Source: Neoroseomonas eburnea (GTDB lineage: Bacteria; Pseudomonadota; Alphaproteobacteria; Acetobacterales; Acetobacteraceae). From it: DNA of 64,000 nucleotides. Location of the stretch: NCBI RefSeq assembly GCF_018129005.1, contig NZ_JAAEDL010000013.1, forward strand, positions 62,001 through 126,000. Direction: 5' to 3'. Below, piece by piece: positions 23,184 to 34,006 of the stretch. The notes beneath the pieces are model-generated. The model was not told the DNA's origin and searched no databases. It worked only from the letters and a program-made list of their open reading frames with translations. How positions within the stretch are numbered: the first letter of the stretch is position 1; each line of letters begins with the position of its first letter. Position numbers and translations under genes: made by a program.

Positions 23184-23501
23184 TTCCCGCCCGCGCCGCA
23201 ATCGCCGGGAGCCGATTCCGACCGGGTGGAACGGCCCGATCGGCTGGAACTGCTCGCGAAGTCGTACCGCCGAGCATGGCCGACGACCTCGTCGGCGCGG
23301 CGCAGTGGCGCTGCGCGCAAGGCTGGTGGGGTCGCCGCACGCGAAGCCGTAACCCTGTGGCGAGGCGGCCGAAAGTCCGGGCGGGATCAGCAGGCGAAGG
23401 CGGTTGCCGTGCGCCAGTTCGAGCGCGGGTCGCTTCAGGCCGCCTGATGACAATCCGCCCCGGGGCAGGCCGCGCCCGGATGCCGGCGGCGCGCAATCGG
23501 A
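23184..23501. other. Intergenic region without gene after tRNA-Lys
   Basis: About 320 bases between the tRNA and the convergent GNAT gene. No start with a ribosome site and no recognisable protein is seen in any frame. The stretch around 23390-23455 loosely resembles one arm of the dispersed repeat found at 40.7, 43.3 and 49.7 kb (a TTGCCGTG-GCCA core), and may be a decayed copy. That similarity is weak. Confidence 0.35.
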
Positions 23502-23963
23502 TCACCCCCCGCGTCGGTCCAGCCGCTTCTCCATGAACACCCGGAGGAAGCCGGCCTGCTCCTCGCGACCCGTCTCGATGAAGCCGAGGCGCAGGTAGAG
23601 CGCGAGGTTCCGTTCCATCTTCTCGTGGGTATAGAGCCAGACCCGGCCTTGGCCGCGGCGCCGCGCCTCCGCCTCGGCGAAGGCCAGCAGGGCACGGCCG
23701 AGACCCTTGCCCTGCGCGCCCTGCGCCACCGCGACGTTGTCGATCAGCAATCCGGTCGGCGTGTCCTCGAGGATCAGCGCGGCCTGCAGCACGCCGTCCT
23801 CCTCGACCAGCCAGGCCTGTCCGCTGCCGATGCGGGCGACATAGTCATCGGCCATCGGCGCGGGTTCGCGGCCGATGATGGCCACCCAGGGCGCGTAGGC
23901 CGCGCGGACCAGATCGCGCAGCGCGGCGGCGTCCTCGGGTCGTGCGGGGCGGGGGTTCGTCAC
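23502..23963 (-). CDS. GNAT-family N-acetyltransferase
   Basis: The 153-residue protein has the GNAT acetyl-CoA loop ([21 protein letters not shown]) and the C-terminal [16 protein letters not shown]. The GTG start at 23963 overlaps the pyrB stop by four bases, so it is coupled to pyrB. The substrate is unknown; members with this LIDNVAV and YTHEKMERN layout act on small molecules or protein N-termini. It is the last gene of the minus-strand pair and faces tRNA-Lys. Confidence 0.85.
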   Translation of the reverse strand: MTNPRPARPEDAAALRDLVRAAYAPWVAIIGREPAPMADDYVARIGSGQAWLVEEDGVLQAALILEDTPTGLLIDNVAVAQGAQGKGLGRALLAFAEAEARRRGQGRVWLYTHEKMERNLALYLRLGFIETGREEQAGFLRVFMEKRLDRRGG

Positions 23964-24898
23964 CTGTTGCGGGGCAGCCGCCGCGCCAGGATGTCGAGCA
24001 CCGCCATCCGGCAGGCGACCCCCATCTCCACCTGCTCGCCGATCACGCTGCGCGTCGGGTGGTCGGCGATGGCGCTGTCGATCTCGACGCCGCGGTTCAT
24101 CGGGCCGGGGTGCATGACGATGCTGTCCGGCTTGGCGACCGCGAGCTTCTCCGCGTCCAGCCCGTAGAAGCGGAAGAATTCGCGCGCCGAGGGCACCAGC
24201 CCGCCCGACATGCGTTCCCGCTGCAGGCGCAGCATCATCACCACGTCGGCGTCCTTGAGGCCCGCCTTCATGTCGTGGAAGACCTCGACGCCGAGCCGCG
24301 CCGCATCCGCCGGGATCAGCGTCGGCGGGCCGACGATGCGCACGCGGCTGCCCATGGTCGTCAGCAGGTGGATGTTCGACCTTGCGACGCGGGAATGGGT
24401 GATGTCGCCGCAGATGGCGACGGTCAGCCCCTCCAGCCGGCCCTTGTGGCGGCGGATGGTGAGCGCATCGAGCAGCGCCTGGGTCGGGTGCTCGTGCGTG
24501 CCGTCGCCGGCATTGATGACCGCCGCATCGACCTTCTGGGAGAGCAGCGCCGGCGCGCCGGACTGGGCGTGGCGGATGACCAGCAGGTCGCACTGCATGG
24601 CGTTCAGCGTGCTCGCGGTGTCGAGCAGCGTCTCGCCCTTGTTCACCGAGGAGGTGCTGACCGACATGTTGATCACGTCCGCGCCCAGCCGCTTGCCGGC
24701 CAGTTCGAAGGAGGTGCGGGTGCGCGTGCTGTCCTCGAAGAACAGGTTGATCAGCGTGCGGCCCTTCAGCAGGTCCCGCTGCGTCTTCCCGGAACGATTG
24801 AGCAGCGCATAGGATTCCGCGAGGTCGAGCAGATCCGCGATATGCGGCGGCTCAAGGCCTTCGATGGCGAGCAGGTGCTTGGCGGGGAAGGCGACCAT
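23960..24898 (-). CDS. pyrB: Aspartate carbamoyltransferase catalytic subunit
   Basis: PyrB makes carbamoyl aspartate in pyrimidine synthesis. The 312-residue protein carries the carbamoyl-phosphate motif [20 protein letters not shown] near residue 52 and the late [11 protein letters not shown] motif. Length and both domains are complete. The usual neighbour pyrC is absent, and a GNAT gene overlaps its end instead. Upstream, a 10-pair hairpin separates it from the chemoreceptor gene on the same strand. Confidence 0.96.
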   Translation of the reverse strand: MVAFPAKHLLAIEGLEPPHIADLLDLAESYALLNRSGKTQRDLLKGRTLINLFFEDSTRTRTSFELAGKRLGADVINMSVSTSSVNKGETLLDTASTLNAMQCDLLVIRHAQSGAPALLSQKVDAAVINAGDGTHEHPTQALLDALTIRRHKGRLEGLTVAICGDITHSRVARSNIHLLTTMGSRVRIVGPPTLIPADAARLGVEVFHDMKAGLKDADVVMMLRLQRERMSGGLVPSAREFFRFYGLDAEKLAVAKPDSIVMHPGPMNRGVEIDSAIADHPTRSVIGEQVEMGVACRMAVLDILARRLPRNR

Positions 24899-24942
24899 CG
24901 CGATTCGTCCAGGGGGCGGGGGCGCGCCACCCTAGAGCAAGT

Positions 24943-24970
24943 TCCGCCCGGCTGAAATCGGCCGGGCGGA
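24943..24970 (-). terminator. Hairpin between chemoreceptor gene and pyrB
   Basis: TCCGCCCGGC (24943-24952) and GCCGGGCGGA (24961-24970) form a perfect ten-pair stem with an eight-base loop, 19 bases beyond the chemoreceptor stop on the minus strand. No clear U-tract follows, so it may be a terminator or a processing element in front of pyrB. Confidence 0.5.
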
Positions 24971-24988
24971 CGGGGTGGCGCAGCCCGG

Positions 24989-27049
24989 TCAGGCGGCGCG
25001 GATATCGGTGAGGAAGTGCTCCACCTGGCCGCGCAGGGATTCCGCCTGCCGCGCGAGTTCGGCGGAGGCGCTGCGCAGTTCCGCCGCCGCCCCGCCGGTG
25101 CGCTCGGCGCCCTCCCGCACGCCTGCGGCGTGGCGGGAGGCGTCGCGCGTGCCGTTCGCCGCCTCGGCCACCGCGCGGCCGATCTCCTGCGTGGCAGCCG
25201 CCTGCTGCTCAGCGGCGGCGGCGACCTGGGTGGTGGTACTGTCCAACTCGGCGATGGCCTGGGCGATGGTCGCGATGGCCTCCACCGTCCGGCCGGTTTC
25301 CTGCTGGATGGCGCTGATCTGGGCGCCGATGTCCTCGGTCGCCTTGGCGGTCTGGGCGGCGAGCTGCTTCACCTCGCTCGCCACCACGGCGAAGCCCTTG
25401 CCGGCTTCCCCGGCGCGCGCGGCCTCGATGGTCGCGTTCAGCGCCAGCAGGTTGGTCTGCCCGGCGATGTCGCTGATCAGCCGCACCACGTCGCCGATGC
25501 GGCTCGCCGCCTCGGCCAGGGTGCGGACCGTCTGGTCGGTGGCGCCGGCGGTCTCCGCGGCGCGGCGGGCCATGGTGGCGCTCGTCTGCACCTGGCGCGT
25601 CACCTCCCGGATGCTGGCGCCGAGTTCCTCCGCCGAAGCCGCGACGGTCTGCACATTGGCGCTGGCCTGCTCCGCCGCCGCGGCGACGGAGGCGGCGCGG
25701 GTCGCGCCATCCTCGGCCGTGGAGGTCATCCCCGCCGCGGTGGCATCGAGTTCCGTCGCCGCGGCGGCGACGCCGCGCAGCACGCCGGCGGTCTCGCTCT
25801 CGAAGCCCTTGAGCAGGCGCTCGAGACGCTCGCCGCGGGCGGCGCGCGCTTCCTGCTCCGCCGCGGCGGCGGCCGCCATGGCGTTGCGCTCGACGGAAGC
25901 CGCGCGCAGCACCTCGACCGCGCCGGCCATCTCGCCCAGCTCATCGGAGCGGTTGCGCTGCGGCACCTCGAGCGCGAGGTCGCCACCGGCGATGCGGGTG
26001 ACGGTATCGGTCAGCTCGCGCACCGGCGAGACCACCCGGCGCAGCACCACGGCCACGCCGCCGGCGGCCGCGGCGAGCGCCAGCAACAGCACGGCGAGGG
26101 CCGCGATCAGCTGGGTCTGCGCCACCTGCCGAAGTTCCTCCGCGCGGGTCACCGCCTGGTCGAGCATCGCGTCGCGCGCCGGCATCAGGGAGGCGAGGGC
26201 AGGCACGCTCCAGGCGCGGAAGGTCTGCAGATCCTCGGGCCAGGGCGTGGTGGCGCCGGCCATGCGCGCCTGGATCAGGCGGACCCAGCTGCGGTAGCGC
26301 GGCTCCGACCGGGCAATGAAGCCGGACCGCAAGGCTTCCAGCGCGGCGGCAACCTCGGGCCCGGTGCCGACGGAGAGCTGTTCCGTCGTCGCGAAGGCCT
26401 GCTCGATCCTGCCGGTTGTGATCAGGAGCTGCTCGAGCGTCTCGGGCGGGATCGTGGCCACGTCCATGACGCTGTTGATCATCAGGCTGCGGCCGCCGGC
26501 GAGGGTGCGCGCCTGCATGATCTGGGAGGCCATCCGGATCAGCGGCGTGATCGCGGGCTGGAGGTCCTGGATGCGCTGTTCCGCACCGGCGCCCAGGCGC
26601 CCGAGCTGCGCGACCGATTCATCCCGCGCCGCCATGATGTCCCGCGCCAGGTTGCCGTCGGCGGGGGCGGCGGGCGCGGCGACCACGGCGGCGACGCGTT
26701 CCCGCAGGGCGGTCTGCCGGGCCGCGATTTCGCGCGGGGTGCTGGCGTCGAGGCCGGCGGCAGCGGCGGCGCGGGCGGCGTTGGCGAGGCTCATGTCGGT
26801 CTGCGTGGACGAGCGCCGCATGGCCGCGGCGTCGGCGCGGCGGGTGCTGCCGGCGGCATTGAGATCGCCGGATTCGATTGCGAGCGCGGTCTGCGCCTGC
26901 ATGGTCGCGCGCAGCACCTCGGTTGCCGCATAGGCTTCCGCGGCGCGATCCATCCGTTGCCAGGCATTCTGCGCGAACCAGGCCGATCCAAGGAGGCCGG
27001 GCGCGGCGACGGACGCGAAGCCGATCAGGAAGACCTTGGTGATGCGCAT
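24989..27049 (-). CDS. Methyl-accepting chemotaxis protein
   Basis: The 686-residue receptor has a first membrane helix (residues 6-26), a helical periplasmic sensor region of about 290 residues, a second membrane helix (about 316-340, [21 protein letters not shown]) and a HAMP domain. A long cytoplasmic coiled coil holds the signalling tip ([29 protein letters not shown], about residues 531-561). It would relay a chemical signal to CheA/CheW, which are not in this window. The ligand is unknown. It appears monocistronic, bounded by a hairpin on the pyrB side. Confidence 0.93.
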   Translation of the reverse strand: MRITKVFLIGFASVAAPGLLGSAWFAQNAWQRMDRAAEAYAATEVLRATMQAQTALAIESGDLNAAGSTRRADAAAMRRSSTQTDMSLANAARAAAAAGLDASTPREIAARQTALRERVAAVVAAPAAPADGNLARDIMAARDESVAQLGRLGAGAEQRIQDLQPAITPLIRMASQIMQARTLAGGRSLMINSVMDVATIPPETLEQLLITTGRIEQAFATTEQLSVGTGPEVAAALEALRSGFIARSEPRYRSWVRLIQARMAGATTPWPEDLQTFRAWSVPALASLMPARDAMLDQAVTRAEELRQVAQTQLIAALAVLLLALAAAAGGVAVVLRRVVSPVRELTDTVTRIAGGDLALEVPQRNRSDELGEMAGAVEVLRAASVERNAMAAAAAAEQEARAARGERLERLLKGFESETAGVLRGVAAAATELDATAAGMTSTAEDGATRAASVAAAAEQASANVQTVAASAEELGASIREVTRQVQTSATMARRAAETAGATDQTVRTLAEAASRIGDVVRLISDIAGQTNLLALNATIEAARAGEAGKGFAVVASEVKQLAAQTAKATEDIGAQISAIQQETGRTVEAIATIAQAIAELDSTTTQVAAAAEQQAAATQEIGRAVAEAANGTRDASRHAAGVREGAERTGGAAAELRSASAELARQAESLRGQVEHFLTDIRAA

Positions 27050-27240
27050 GCTCTGGCAGCCTCTGGCGGTGGGGCCGTCAGGATGCTGTCGCCGGCCTTA
27101 CGGGACGCCTAATGCGAGTCGGTTGTTCCGGCGCCGGGGCTTCATTCCGTCGCATGCCTTCCGAGGGGCGCGGGAGGGCCGGGCTCGTGCGGCGATGGAC
27201 GCGGCGATGAGCGGGGCGGTGCGGGCCGGTGGCGGCATTC

Positions 27241-27729
27241 TCAAAGGGGCTCCCGACCACTGTTTCGGTCGCGCGTCGCGTCGAGGGCCGCCTGCAGCAT
27301 GTAGGCCGCCGCCGCCCGGTCCACGGCCTCGGCCCGCTTCGCCCGCGTCAGGTCGGCCTCGCTCACCAGCATGCGGTTGACCGCCGCGGAGGAAAGGCGC
27401 TCGTCGAACAGGGCGACGGGCAGGCCGGTGGCGTCCGAGACCGCCCGCGCCCAGTCCCTGGCCGCCTGGGCGGCCGGGCCCATGCTGCCGTCCATCGACA
27501 AGGGCAGGCCGACGACCAGGCCGGCCGCGCCTTCCTTCCTGGCTATGGCGGCGATCTCGGCGGCATTGGCCGCCAGCTTCCCCCGCTTCAGGGCACCATA
27601 GGGACTGGCCAGCATGAGGGTGACGTCCGACAGCGCGACCCCGATCGTCTTCGTTCCGGGATCGAGGCCGATGAGCCGCGCATGCCGGGGCAGGGCGGCG
27701 CGGAGGTCCTTCAGGTTGATGATGGCCAT
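27241..27729 (-). CDS. ruvX: Putative pre-16S rRNA nuclease / Holliday junction resolvase-like YqgF
   Basis: The 162-residue RNase H-fold protein shows [15 protein letters not shown] with the first catalytic Asp, [24 protein letters not shown] and [15 protein letters not shown] with the last acidic residue. Family members mature the 5' end of 16S rRNA. ATG 27729 gives [10 protein letters not shown]; a slightly longer start is possible. It is divergent from gatC with 46 bases between start codons, a common alphaproteobacterial arrangement. Confidence 0.92.
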   Translation of the reverse strand: MAIINLKDLRAALPRHARLIGLDPGTKTIGVALSDVTLMLASPYGALKRGKLAANAAEIAAIARKEGAAGLVVGLPLSMDGSMGPAAQAARDWARAVSDATGLPVALFDERLSSAAVNRMLVSEADLTRAKRAEAVDRAAAAYMLQAALDATRDRNSGREPL

Positions 27730-27775
27730 GCCGGGCCTTATGGTCCGCGACCCGTTTCCCTGGAAGTAGAGAGTA

Positions 27776-28072
27776 ATGTCCCTCGATACCGCCACCGTGC
27801 GGCGTGTCGCCGCCCTTGCCCGCATCCGCCTGGAGGAGGAGGAGGTCGCCCGTGTCCAGGGCGAGCTCAACGGCATCCTCGGCTGGATCGAGCAATTGCA
27901 GGCGGTGAACACCGACGGCGTGGAGCCGATGGCGGGCGGCACGCCGGAGGGCATCGCCGCCATGCCGATGCGCGAGGACGTCGTGACCGATGGCGGCCAG
28001 GCGGAAGCGGTGCTGGCGAATGCGCCGGACCGCGAGGGCGAGTATTTCGGCGTGCCGAAGGTGGTCGAGTGA
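27776..28072 (+). CDS. gatC: Asp/Glu-tRNA amidotransferase subunit C
   Basis: The 98-residue subunit stabilises GatA and GatB of the tRNA-dependent amidotransferase that makes Gln-tRNA and Asn-tRNA from mischarged precursors. [21 protein letters not shown] at the start and [11 protein letters not shown] near the end are typical. The stop TGA overlaps the gatA ATG, so the genes are coupled. Confidence 0.95.
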   Translation: MSLDTATVRRVAALARIRLEEEEVARVQGELNGILGWIEQLQAVNTDGVEPMAGGTPEGIAAMPMREDVVTDGGQAEAVLANAPDREGEYFGVPKVVE

Positions 28073-29559
28073 TGCATCCGACGGAATTCACCCTGGCTGG
28101 CGCCGTGGCGGCGCTGGAGGAAGGCGTCATCAGCTCCGAGGAGCTGACCCGCGCCCATGTCGAGGCGGTCGAGGCGCTGAACCCGCGGCTCAACGCCTTC
28201 ATCACCGTGACCTCCGAGCAGGCGATGGCGGCCGCCAAGGCCTCTGACGCCAAGCGCCAGCGGGGCGATGCCGGGCCGCTGGAAGGCATCCCGATCGCCA
28301 TCAAGGATCTGTTCTGCACCGAGGGGGTGCAGACCACCGCCGCGTCGAAGATCCTCGGCGGCTTCATCCCCCCCTATGAGAGCACGGTCACATCGCGGCT
28401 GAAGCGCGACGGGGCGGTGTTCCTGGGCAAGGCGAACCTCGATGAGTTCGCCATGGGCTCCTCCAACCTGACCTCGGCCTATGGCGGGGTGGCCAATCCC
28501 TGGTCGCGGCGCAACGACCCTGATGTCCGGCTGGTGCCGGGCGGCTCCTCGGGTGGCTCGGCCGCCGCCGTGGCGGCGCGGATGGCCCTGGGTGCGACCG
28601 GCACCGACACCGGCGGGTCGATCCGCCAGCCGGCGGCCTTCTGCGGCATCGCGGGCATCAAGCCGACCTATGGGCGCTGCTCGCGCTTCGGGATCGTGGC
28701 GTTTGCGTCCTCGCTCGATCAGGCGGGGCCGTTCGGCCGCACCGTCGAGGACTGCGCCATCCTGCTGCGCTCGATGGCCGGGCATGATCCGAAGGATTCG
28801 ACCTCCGCCGACCGCCCGGTACCGGATTTCGCCAAGGCCTGCGGGCGGAGCGTGAAGGGGCTGCGCATCGGCGTGCCGAAGGAATACCGGCTCGACGGCA
28901 CGCCGCCGGAGATCGAGAAGCTGTGGCGGCAGGGGCTCGACTGGCTGCGCGAGGCGGGGGCGGAGATCGTCGATATCTCCCTGCCGCATACGAAATACGC
29001 GCTGCCGACCTACTACATCGTCGCACCGGCGGAGGCGTCGTCGAACCTCGCGCGCTATGACGGCGTGCGCTTCGGGCTGCGGGTGGCGGAGCAGAATTCC
29101 GACCTGCGCGACCTCTATGAGCGCACCCGCGCCGCGGGCTTCGGGCAGGAGGTGCGGCGGCGCATCATGATCGGCACCTATGTGCTGAGCGCCGGCTACT
29201 ACGACGCGTATTACCTCAAGGCGCAGAAGGTGCGGGCGCTGATCGCGCGCGACTTCCGCGAGGCCTGGGGGAAGGTGGATGCGATCCTGACGCCGGCGAC
29301 GCCCTCCGCCGCCTTTGCGGAAGGCGAGAACACCGACGACCCGATCAAGATGTACCTGAACGACGTGTTCACGGTGACGGCGAACCTCGCCGGGCTGCCT
29401 GGGCTCTCGGTGCCGGCGGGGCTCGACCCGCAGGGGCTGCCGCTCGGGCTGCAGGTGATCGGGCGGCCCTTCGACGAGGAGACGGTGTTCGCGGTGGGCG
29501 CGGCGATCGAGCGCGCCGCCGACTTCAGGGCAGTTCCGAGCATGAGGGCCGGGGCATGA
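28072..29559 (+). CDS. gatA: Asp/Glu-tRNA amidotransferase subunit A (amidase)
   Basis: GatA releases ammonia from glutamine. The 495-residue amidase-signature protein has the Ser-cisSer-Lys triad: Lys78 in IPIAIKDLF, the cis-Ser in [13 protein letters not shown] (about residue 159) and nucleophile Ser183 in [13 protein letters not shown] 28072 gives the natural N-terminus. It overlaps gatC by one base and gatB by four. An open frame extends far upstream but antisense to ruvX. Confidence 0.96.
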   Translation: MHPTEFTLAGAVAALEEGVISSEELTRAHVEAVEALNPRLNAFITVTSEQAMAAAKASDAKRQRGDAGPLEGIPIAIKDLFCTEGVQTTAASKILGGFIPPYESTVTSRLKRDGAVFLGKANLDEFAMGSSNLTSAYGGVANPWSRRNDPDVRLVPGGSSGGSAAAVAARMALGATGTDTGGSIRQPAAFCGIAGIKPTYGRCSRFGIVAFASSLDQAGPFGRTVEDCAILLRSMAGHDPKDSTSADRPVPDFAKACGRSVKGLRIGVPKEYRLDGTPPEIEKLWRQGLDWLREAGAEIVDISLPHTKYALPTYYIVAPAEASSNLARYDGVRFGLRVAEQNSDLRDLYERTRAAGFGQEVRRRIMIGTYVLSAGYYDAYYLKAQKVRALIARDFREAWGKVDAILTPATPSAAFAEGENTDDPIKMYLNDVFTVTANLAGLPGLSVPAGLDPQGLPLGLQVIGRPFDEETVFAVGAAIERAADFRAVPSMRAGA

Positions 29560-31007
29560 GCTACACCATCGACGGCGAGACGGGCGCCTGGGAACTCGTC
29601 ATCGGGCTGGAAGTCCACGCGCAGGTCGTCAGCAACGCGAAGCTGTTCTCCGGCGCGGCGACAGCCTTCGGCGCCGAGCCGAACAGCCAGGTCTCCTTCA
29701 TCGATGCCGGCTTCCCCGGCATGCTGCCGGTGATCAACCGCGAATGCGTGGCGCAGGCCGTGCGCACCGGGCTGGGGCTGAACGCGCAGGTGAACCTGTG
29801 GTCGCGCTTCGACCGCAAGAACTACTTCTATGCGGACCTGCCGCAGGGCTACCAGATCAGCCAGTACGCCCATCCGATCATCGGCGAGGGAAAGATCGAG
29901 ATCGAGCTGCAGGATGGCAGCACGAAGACGATCGGCATCACGCGCCTGCACCTGGAGCAGGACGCCGGCAAGTCGCTGCACGACCAGCACCCGACCAAGT
30001 CGTTCATCGACCTGAACCGCTCGGGCGTGGCGCTGATGGAGATCGTGTCGGAACCGGACATGCGGTCCCCCGAGGAGGCCGGCGCGTATCTGACGAAGCT
30101 GCGGCAGATCCTGCGCTACCTCGGCACCTGCGACGGCAACATGGAGGAAGGCTCCATGCGCGCCGACGTGAACGTCTCCGTGCGCAAGCCCGGCGAAGGC
30201 TATCGCACGCGCTGCGAGGTGAAGAACGTCAACTCCATCCGCTTCGTCATGCAGGCGGTGGAGGCCGAGGCGCGCCGCCAGATCGAGGTGTGGGAATCCG
30301 GCGGCACGGTGGAGCAGGAAACCCGCCTGTTCGACACCGGCCGCGGCGTGACGCGGTCGATGCGGTCCAAGGAGGACGCGCACGACTACCGCTATTTCCC
30401 GGACCCCGACCTGCCGCCGCTGGTGATCGAGCAGTCCTGGGTCGATCAGCTCAAGGCCGCGCTGCCGGAACTGCCGGATCAGCGCCGGGCACGCTATGTC
30501 CGCGACTACGGTGTCACGCCCTATGACGCGCATGTGCTGACGCTCGAGAAGGAGACCGCCGCCTATTACGAGGCGGTCGCCAGGGGGCGCGACGCCAAGC
30601 TGGCGGCGAACTGGGTGATGGGCGACCTGTTCGCGGCCATCAACCGGACCAAGACCTCGATCGCCGAGCCGCCGGTCAGCGCGGCCGATCTCGGCGCGCT
30701 GCTGGACCTGATGGCGGACAACACGCTGTCGGGAAAGCTGGCGAAGGAAGTCTTCGAGGTGATGGTCGAGACCGGCCGCGCGCCGGGGACCATCGTCGAG
30801 GAGCGCGGCCTCAGGCAGGTGACCGATACCGGCGCGATCGAGGCGGTGGTGGATGGCGTGCTCGCCGCCAATGCCGACAAGGTCGCCGAGTTCAGGTCGG
30901 GCAAGGAGAAGCTGTTCGGCTTCTTCGTCGGCCAGACCATGAAGGCCATGCAGGGCAAGGGGAACCCGGCCCTGGTGAACGAGGTCCTGAAGAAGAAACT
31001 CGCCTGA
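29556..31007 (+). CDS. gatB: Asp/Glu-tRNA amidotransferase subunit B
   Basis: GatB activates the misacylated tRNA and receives ammonia from GatA. The 483-residue protein has the conserved [12 protein letters not shown] start, [20 protein letters not shown], and DVNVSVR in the cradle domain. The C-terminal helical and YqeY-like tail ([28 protein letters not shown]) binds tRNA. It starts with an ATGA overlap and ends the gatCAB operon. Confidence 0.96.
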   Translation: MSYTIDGETGAWELVIGLEVHAQVVSNAKLFSGAATAFGAEPNSQVSFIDAGFPGMLPVINRECVAQAVRTGLGLNAQVNLWSRFDRKNYFYADLPQGYQISQYAHPIIGEGKIEIELQDGSTKTIGITRLHLEQDAGKSLHDQHPTKSFIDLNRSGVALMEIVSEPDMRSPEEAGAYLTKLRQILRYLGTCDGNMEEGSMRADVNVSVRKPGEGYRTRCEVKNVNSIRFVMQAVEAEARRQIEVWESGGTVEQETRLFDTGRGVTRSMRSKEDAHDYRYFPDPDLPPLVIEQSWVDQLKAALPELPDQRRARYVRDYGVTPYDAHVLTLEKETAAYYEAVARGRDAKLAANWVMGDLFAAINRTKTSIAEPPVSAADLGALLDLMADNTLSGKLAKEVFEVMVETGRAPGTIVEERGLRQVTDTGAIEAVVDGVLAANADKVAEFRSGKEKLFGFFVGQTMKAMQGKGNPALVNEVLKKKLA

Positions 31008-31069
31008 CGGCGCGCTTTCCCCGGGGCGGCGTGGCATGCTTCGCTGCGCCGCCCAGCAGGGGAAGCGCC

Positions 31070-32176
31070 ATGCAGCCCGAGTCGCCAGTACCCGACGAAC
31101 GTTACGCCGCGACGGTGCTGCTCGCCGAGCGGGCGGCAGTGCTGATCCTGCTCGCCGTCCTGCTCTACGGCGTGTTGCGGGTGCTCGAGCCCTTCGGCAT
31201 GGCGATCGCCTTCGGCGCCTTCATCGCCATCGGCACCTGGCCGATGCGGGCTGCCCTGGTCCGCCGCGGGGTGCGGCCCGGCGCGGCGGCGGCGGCGATG
31301 CTGATCGCGGTGATCCTGCTGATTGCCGTGCCGGCCGTACTGATGGCACCGGGCCTTGCCGAGCAGATCGGCAGCGTCGTCGCCAAGGGGCGCACGGTGC
31401 TCGAGAACCTGCCCCCTGAGGCGCCCGCCTGGCTGGCGGATCTGCCGCTGGTCGGCGGGCGCATCGCCGCGGGCTGGCCGCGGCTGCAGGCGCTGCAGGG
31501 GGACATCAACTCGCTGCTCGCCCCCTACAGCGGGCAGATTGCGCGGCTGCTGGTGGAGATCGGCCAGCAGGCGGCGGCAAGCCTGCTGCAGATCCTGCTC
31601 GCCCTGATCGTCGCGACGATGTTCTGGACGAGCGGTGAGCGGATGGCGGAGCAACTGAAGGACATCGCCGGGCGGCTGGGCGGGACGACCGGTGTCGCGG
31701 CGGTGGAAGCCGCCGGCGGCGCGGTGCGCGGCGTGGCATGGGGCGTGGTCGGCACCGGCATGCTGCAGGCGGTGCTGATGGGGATCGGCCTGGCTGTCGC
31801 GGGCGTGCCCGGCGCCGCTGTGCTGGCGTTCCTGACCATGATCTTCTCGATCAGCCAGGTTCTCGGGCCGCTGGTGATCGTGACCTGGGTGGCGGCCGCC
31901 GCCTGGCTCTACGGCCAGGGGGAGACCGGTTGGGCGCTGTTCATGCTCGTCTGGGGGGCGATACCGGTCTCGGGCAGCGACAACATCGTGCGGCCGCTGC
32001 TGATCCAGCGGGGCAGCGCGATGCCGCTGGGCCTCATCATCCTGGGCGTCTTCGGGGGGCTGATCGCCTTCGGCTTCCTGGGGCTCTTCATCGGGCCGGC
32101 GCTGCTGGCGGTCGGGCACGGGTTGCTCGACGCCTGGCGCCGGGCAGGGGCAGGGGGCGTTCACCCGGAGGCATGA
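31070..32176 (+). CDS. AI-2E/PerM-family membrane transporter
   Basis: A 368-residue polytopic membrane protein. It has an N-terminal pair of helices, a third near residue 75, a polar segment with PAWLADLPLVGGRIAAGW, and a C-terminal block of four or five helices with the family motifs SQVLGPLVIV, WGAIPVSGSDNIVRPLLI and GLFIGPALLAVG. The family exports or exchanges small solutes; only the name, not autoinducer export, is implied here. AGGGGAAG precedes the ATG at 31070. Monocistronic or loosely followed by the GST gene. Confidence 0.87.
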   Translation: MQPESPVPDERYAATVLLAERAAVLILLAVLLYGVLRVLEPFGMAIAFGAFIAIGTWPMRAALVRRGVRPGAAAAAMLIAVILLIAVPAVLMAPGLAEQIGSVVAKGRTVLENLPPEAPAWLADLPLVGGRIAAGWPRLQALQGDINSLLAPYSGQIARLLVEIGQQAAASLLQILLALIVATMFWTSGERMAEQLKDIAGRLGGTTGVAAVEAAGGAVRGVAWGVVGTGMLQAVLMGIGLAVAGVPGAAVLAFLTMIFSISQVLGPLVIVTWVAAAAWLYGQGETGWALFMLVWGAIPVSGSDNIVRPLLIQRGSAMPLGLIILGVFGGLIAFGFLGLFIGPALLAVGHGLLDAWRRAGAGGVHPEA

Positions 32177-32249
32177 CCGCCTGGGGCGGTGGACGGGCAG
32201 GGGTCGCCATGCGAAGCCTGCCGTCGAAGCCTGCGGAGGACATGCGCGG

Positions 32250-32882
32250 ATGAGCATCGAGTTCTGGACGTGGAATACGCCCAACGGGCGCAAGATCAGC
32301 GTTGCGCTCGAGGAGATGGGGCTGCCCTACACGGTGAAGACCGTGAACATCTCCAAGGATGAGCAGTTCAATCCCGAGTTCCTCGCCTTCAGCCCGAACA
32401 ACCGCATCCCGGCGATCAAGGACCCCGATGGGCCTGACGGCAAGCCGATCACGGTGTTCGAGAGCGGGGCGATCCTGCTGTACCTCGCTGAAAAGACCGG
32501 GAAGTTCCTGCCGAAGAGCCTGCGAGACCGTGTGCCGGTCTATGAATGGCTGATGTGGCAGATGGGTGGGTTCGGGCCGATGCCCGGCCAGGTGCACCAT
32601 TTCCTGATGCAGCCGGAGGGGCCTGCGCGGGACTACGGCTTCAGCCGCTACCACAAGGAGACGGTGCGGCTGTACGGGGTGCTGGACCGGCGGCTGGCGG
32701 GGCGGGATTTCGTGGCGACGACTGGCGAGCCCAGCGTGGCCGATTTCGCGATTCTCGGCTGGGCCTGGCGGCATGAGCGGCACCAGGTGGACCTGGCGGC
32801 GCTGCCGAACGTGAAGCGCTGGTACGAGACGATGATGGCCCGTCCGGCGACGAAGCGCGGATTCGAGGTGGCGCTGTCCTAG
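32250..32882 (+). CDS. Glutathione S-transferase, YfcG/Ure2p-like (Nu class)
   Basis: The 210-residue protein opens with EFWTWNTPNGRKISVALEEMGLPY, where the TPNGRK motif is the glutathione-disulfide site of YfcG-like enzymes. FSPNNRIPAI and VFESGAILLYLAEK complete the thioredoxin-fold domain, and an all-helical C-terminal domain follows. YfcG has disulfide-bond reductase activity with glutathione. There is no catalytic Cys or Ser at the classical position, consistent with this class. Confidence 0.9.
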   Translation: MSIEFWTWNTPNGRKISVALEEMGLPYTVKTVNISKDEQFNPEFLAFSPNNRIPAIKDPDGPDGKPITVFESGAILLYLAEKTGKFLPKSLRDRVPVYEWLMWQMGGFGPMPGQVHHFLMQPEGPARDYGFSRYHKETVRLYGVLDRRLAGRDFVATTGEPSVADFAILGWAWRHERHQVDLAALPNVKRWYETMMARPATKRGFEVALS

Positions 32883-32975
32883 GCTTGCGCGGCGGGCGGC
32901 GCGGGATGTTTGACGATCCGCGCCCCCGCCGGTAGAAGCAGCGCCCTGCAACGCCGTGTGACTTTCCACTCCTGC

Positions 32976-33068
32976 GGAGGGGTGGCCGAGTGGCCGAAGG
33001 CGGCGGTTTGCTAAACCGTTATAGGATGTCAAGTCCTATCGTGGGTTCGAATCCCATCCCCTCCGCCA
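32976..33068 (+). tRNA. tRNA-Ser (GCT)
   Basis: GGAGGGG (32976-32982) pairs with CCCCTCC (33058-33064), followed by discriminator G and an encoded CCA (33066-33068). The anticodon loop reads TTGCTAA, giving GCT. The long variable arm (about 33022-33040, built on TAGGA/TCCTA) is typical of serine tRNAs. Its 3' end marks a sharp change to AT-richer DNA. Confidence 0.96.
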
Positions 33069-33187
33069 TTCCTATTTATCTCAAGAAAATCAACGACTTA
33101 TAGCCTGTCCCCACACAGGTTAACCTCTTGGGGTTCTGCGTTAGGCCGCCTTCCTTTCGGCGCTTGCGCTTCATCGTCGAGCGGTTA

Positions 33188-33736
33188 GTGACCGTTGACA
33201 CGAGCTTCCGTGAAGCCCTGCGCCGCGACGATGGCCGACCGGATGAGAGGCGGGAGCCGAAGCGCCGGTGGGAGAGGGTGTCAGTTGGACAATGGGATGG
33301 ATTGTCGGCGCTGTTTGAAGAGCGGTCCCCCTGGTCCGACGCGAACGACGCTCGGATCGCGATCATAGAGGCTAAGCGCACAATCGAGGACACCGCCTGG
33401 GAACTTCTGGCAGACCGTCAAGCCGGCATGAAGCTCCGTCACCTGCGAGGCCTCTTGGTGCGAGCCGCCGCCCCGCTGGAACGCTGTCGCGCCGCCTTTC
33501 GAGACGCATCCGAACTTCTTTCTCCGTCCAGCCTCCGCGCATTGTCCGCCTGGGTGAGCGATCCAGATTGCGAACTGGGCTACGAGGGGGGCACGGAAAT
33601 CCGTGTCACTAAGTCCGGGTTTCGGGTTCTCGCGGCGGGAGGCATCACATCCTTTGAGGCGCCGGCGGGCTTTCAGGAGGCTGAAATTCCCAACGTGCGG
33701 CGGCTCGCGGACCTTGCGAAGCAACTGGGGAGTTGA
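33188..33736 (+). CDS. Unknown protein in tRNA-adjacent AT-richer segment
   Basis: I do not recognise this protein of about 182 residues (GTG 33188; a TTG at 33128 would add 20). It is rich in Arg, Glu and Asp, with no membrane segment. Helical stretches (DARIAIIEAKRTIEDTAWELLADRQ) suggest a soluble DNA- or protein-binding role at most. Base composition and codon use are less GC-biased than flanking genes. It lies between tRNA-Ser and an IS3 remnant, so it is probably acquired DNA. It could be a passenger of a lost integrative element. Confidence 0.5.
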   Translation: MTVDTSFREALRRDDGRPDERREPKRRWERVSVGQWDGLSALFEERSPWSDANDARIAIIEAKRTIEDTAWELLADRQAGMKLRHLRGLLVRAAAPLERCRAAFRDASELLSPSSLRALSAWVSDPDCELGYEGGTEIRVTKSGFRVLAAGGITSFEAPAGFQEAEIPNVRRLADLAKQLGS

Positions 33737-33779
33737 TGGCCTCGGGGCTTTTCATTGCGCCCCGACGCCAATAGCGACC

Positions 33780-34006
33780 TGAACCGCCCCGGGTTTGTCG
33801 GAGGCTCCAACACCTGAGAGGCTGGAGCGATGACGAGCAAGACGACGAACAAGTTTTCGCCTGAGGTTCGCGAGCGTGCGGTGCGAATGGTGCTCGATCA
33901 CGAGGCGCAGCACGCGTGGCGCTGGACGACGATCGTCTCGATCGCGGCCAAGATTGGCTGCACGGGCCAGACGCTGAACGAATGGGTGAAACAGTCGGAG
34001 CGTGAC
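33780..34006 (+). mobile_element. Left-end remnant of an IS3-family insertion sequence
   Basis: The segment begins with TGAACCGCCCCGGG at 33780, which resembles the terminal inverted repeat of IS3-family elements. It continues through a short leader into the start of orfA and then stops matching after 34006. No orfB and no matching right terminus (expected CCCGGGGCGGTTCA) were found in the next several kilobases, so the element is truncated and immobile. Confidence 0.7.
33830..34006 (+). pseudogene. Truncated IS3-family transposase OrfA
   Basis: The first 59 codons encode the helix-turn-helix part of OrfA: KFSPEVRERAVRMVLDHE and then IAAKIGCTGQTLNEWVKQSERD. After that the sequence abruptly becomes an unrelated Pro/Ser/Thr-rich translation, although the frame stays open to 34462. 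The DDE catalytic subunit is missing, so no active transposase can be made. Confidence 0.75.

Noticed and set aside
23087-23536. Open frame running through tRNA-Lys
   Set aside because: It translates the tRNA sequence itself (AGSSAVEHPTFNRMAEGSNPS), a well-known artefact.
31070-32176. Assigning autoinducer-2 export to the AI-2E-family protein
   Set aside because: The family name does not predict the substrate, and no quorum-sensing genes are nearby.
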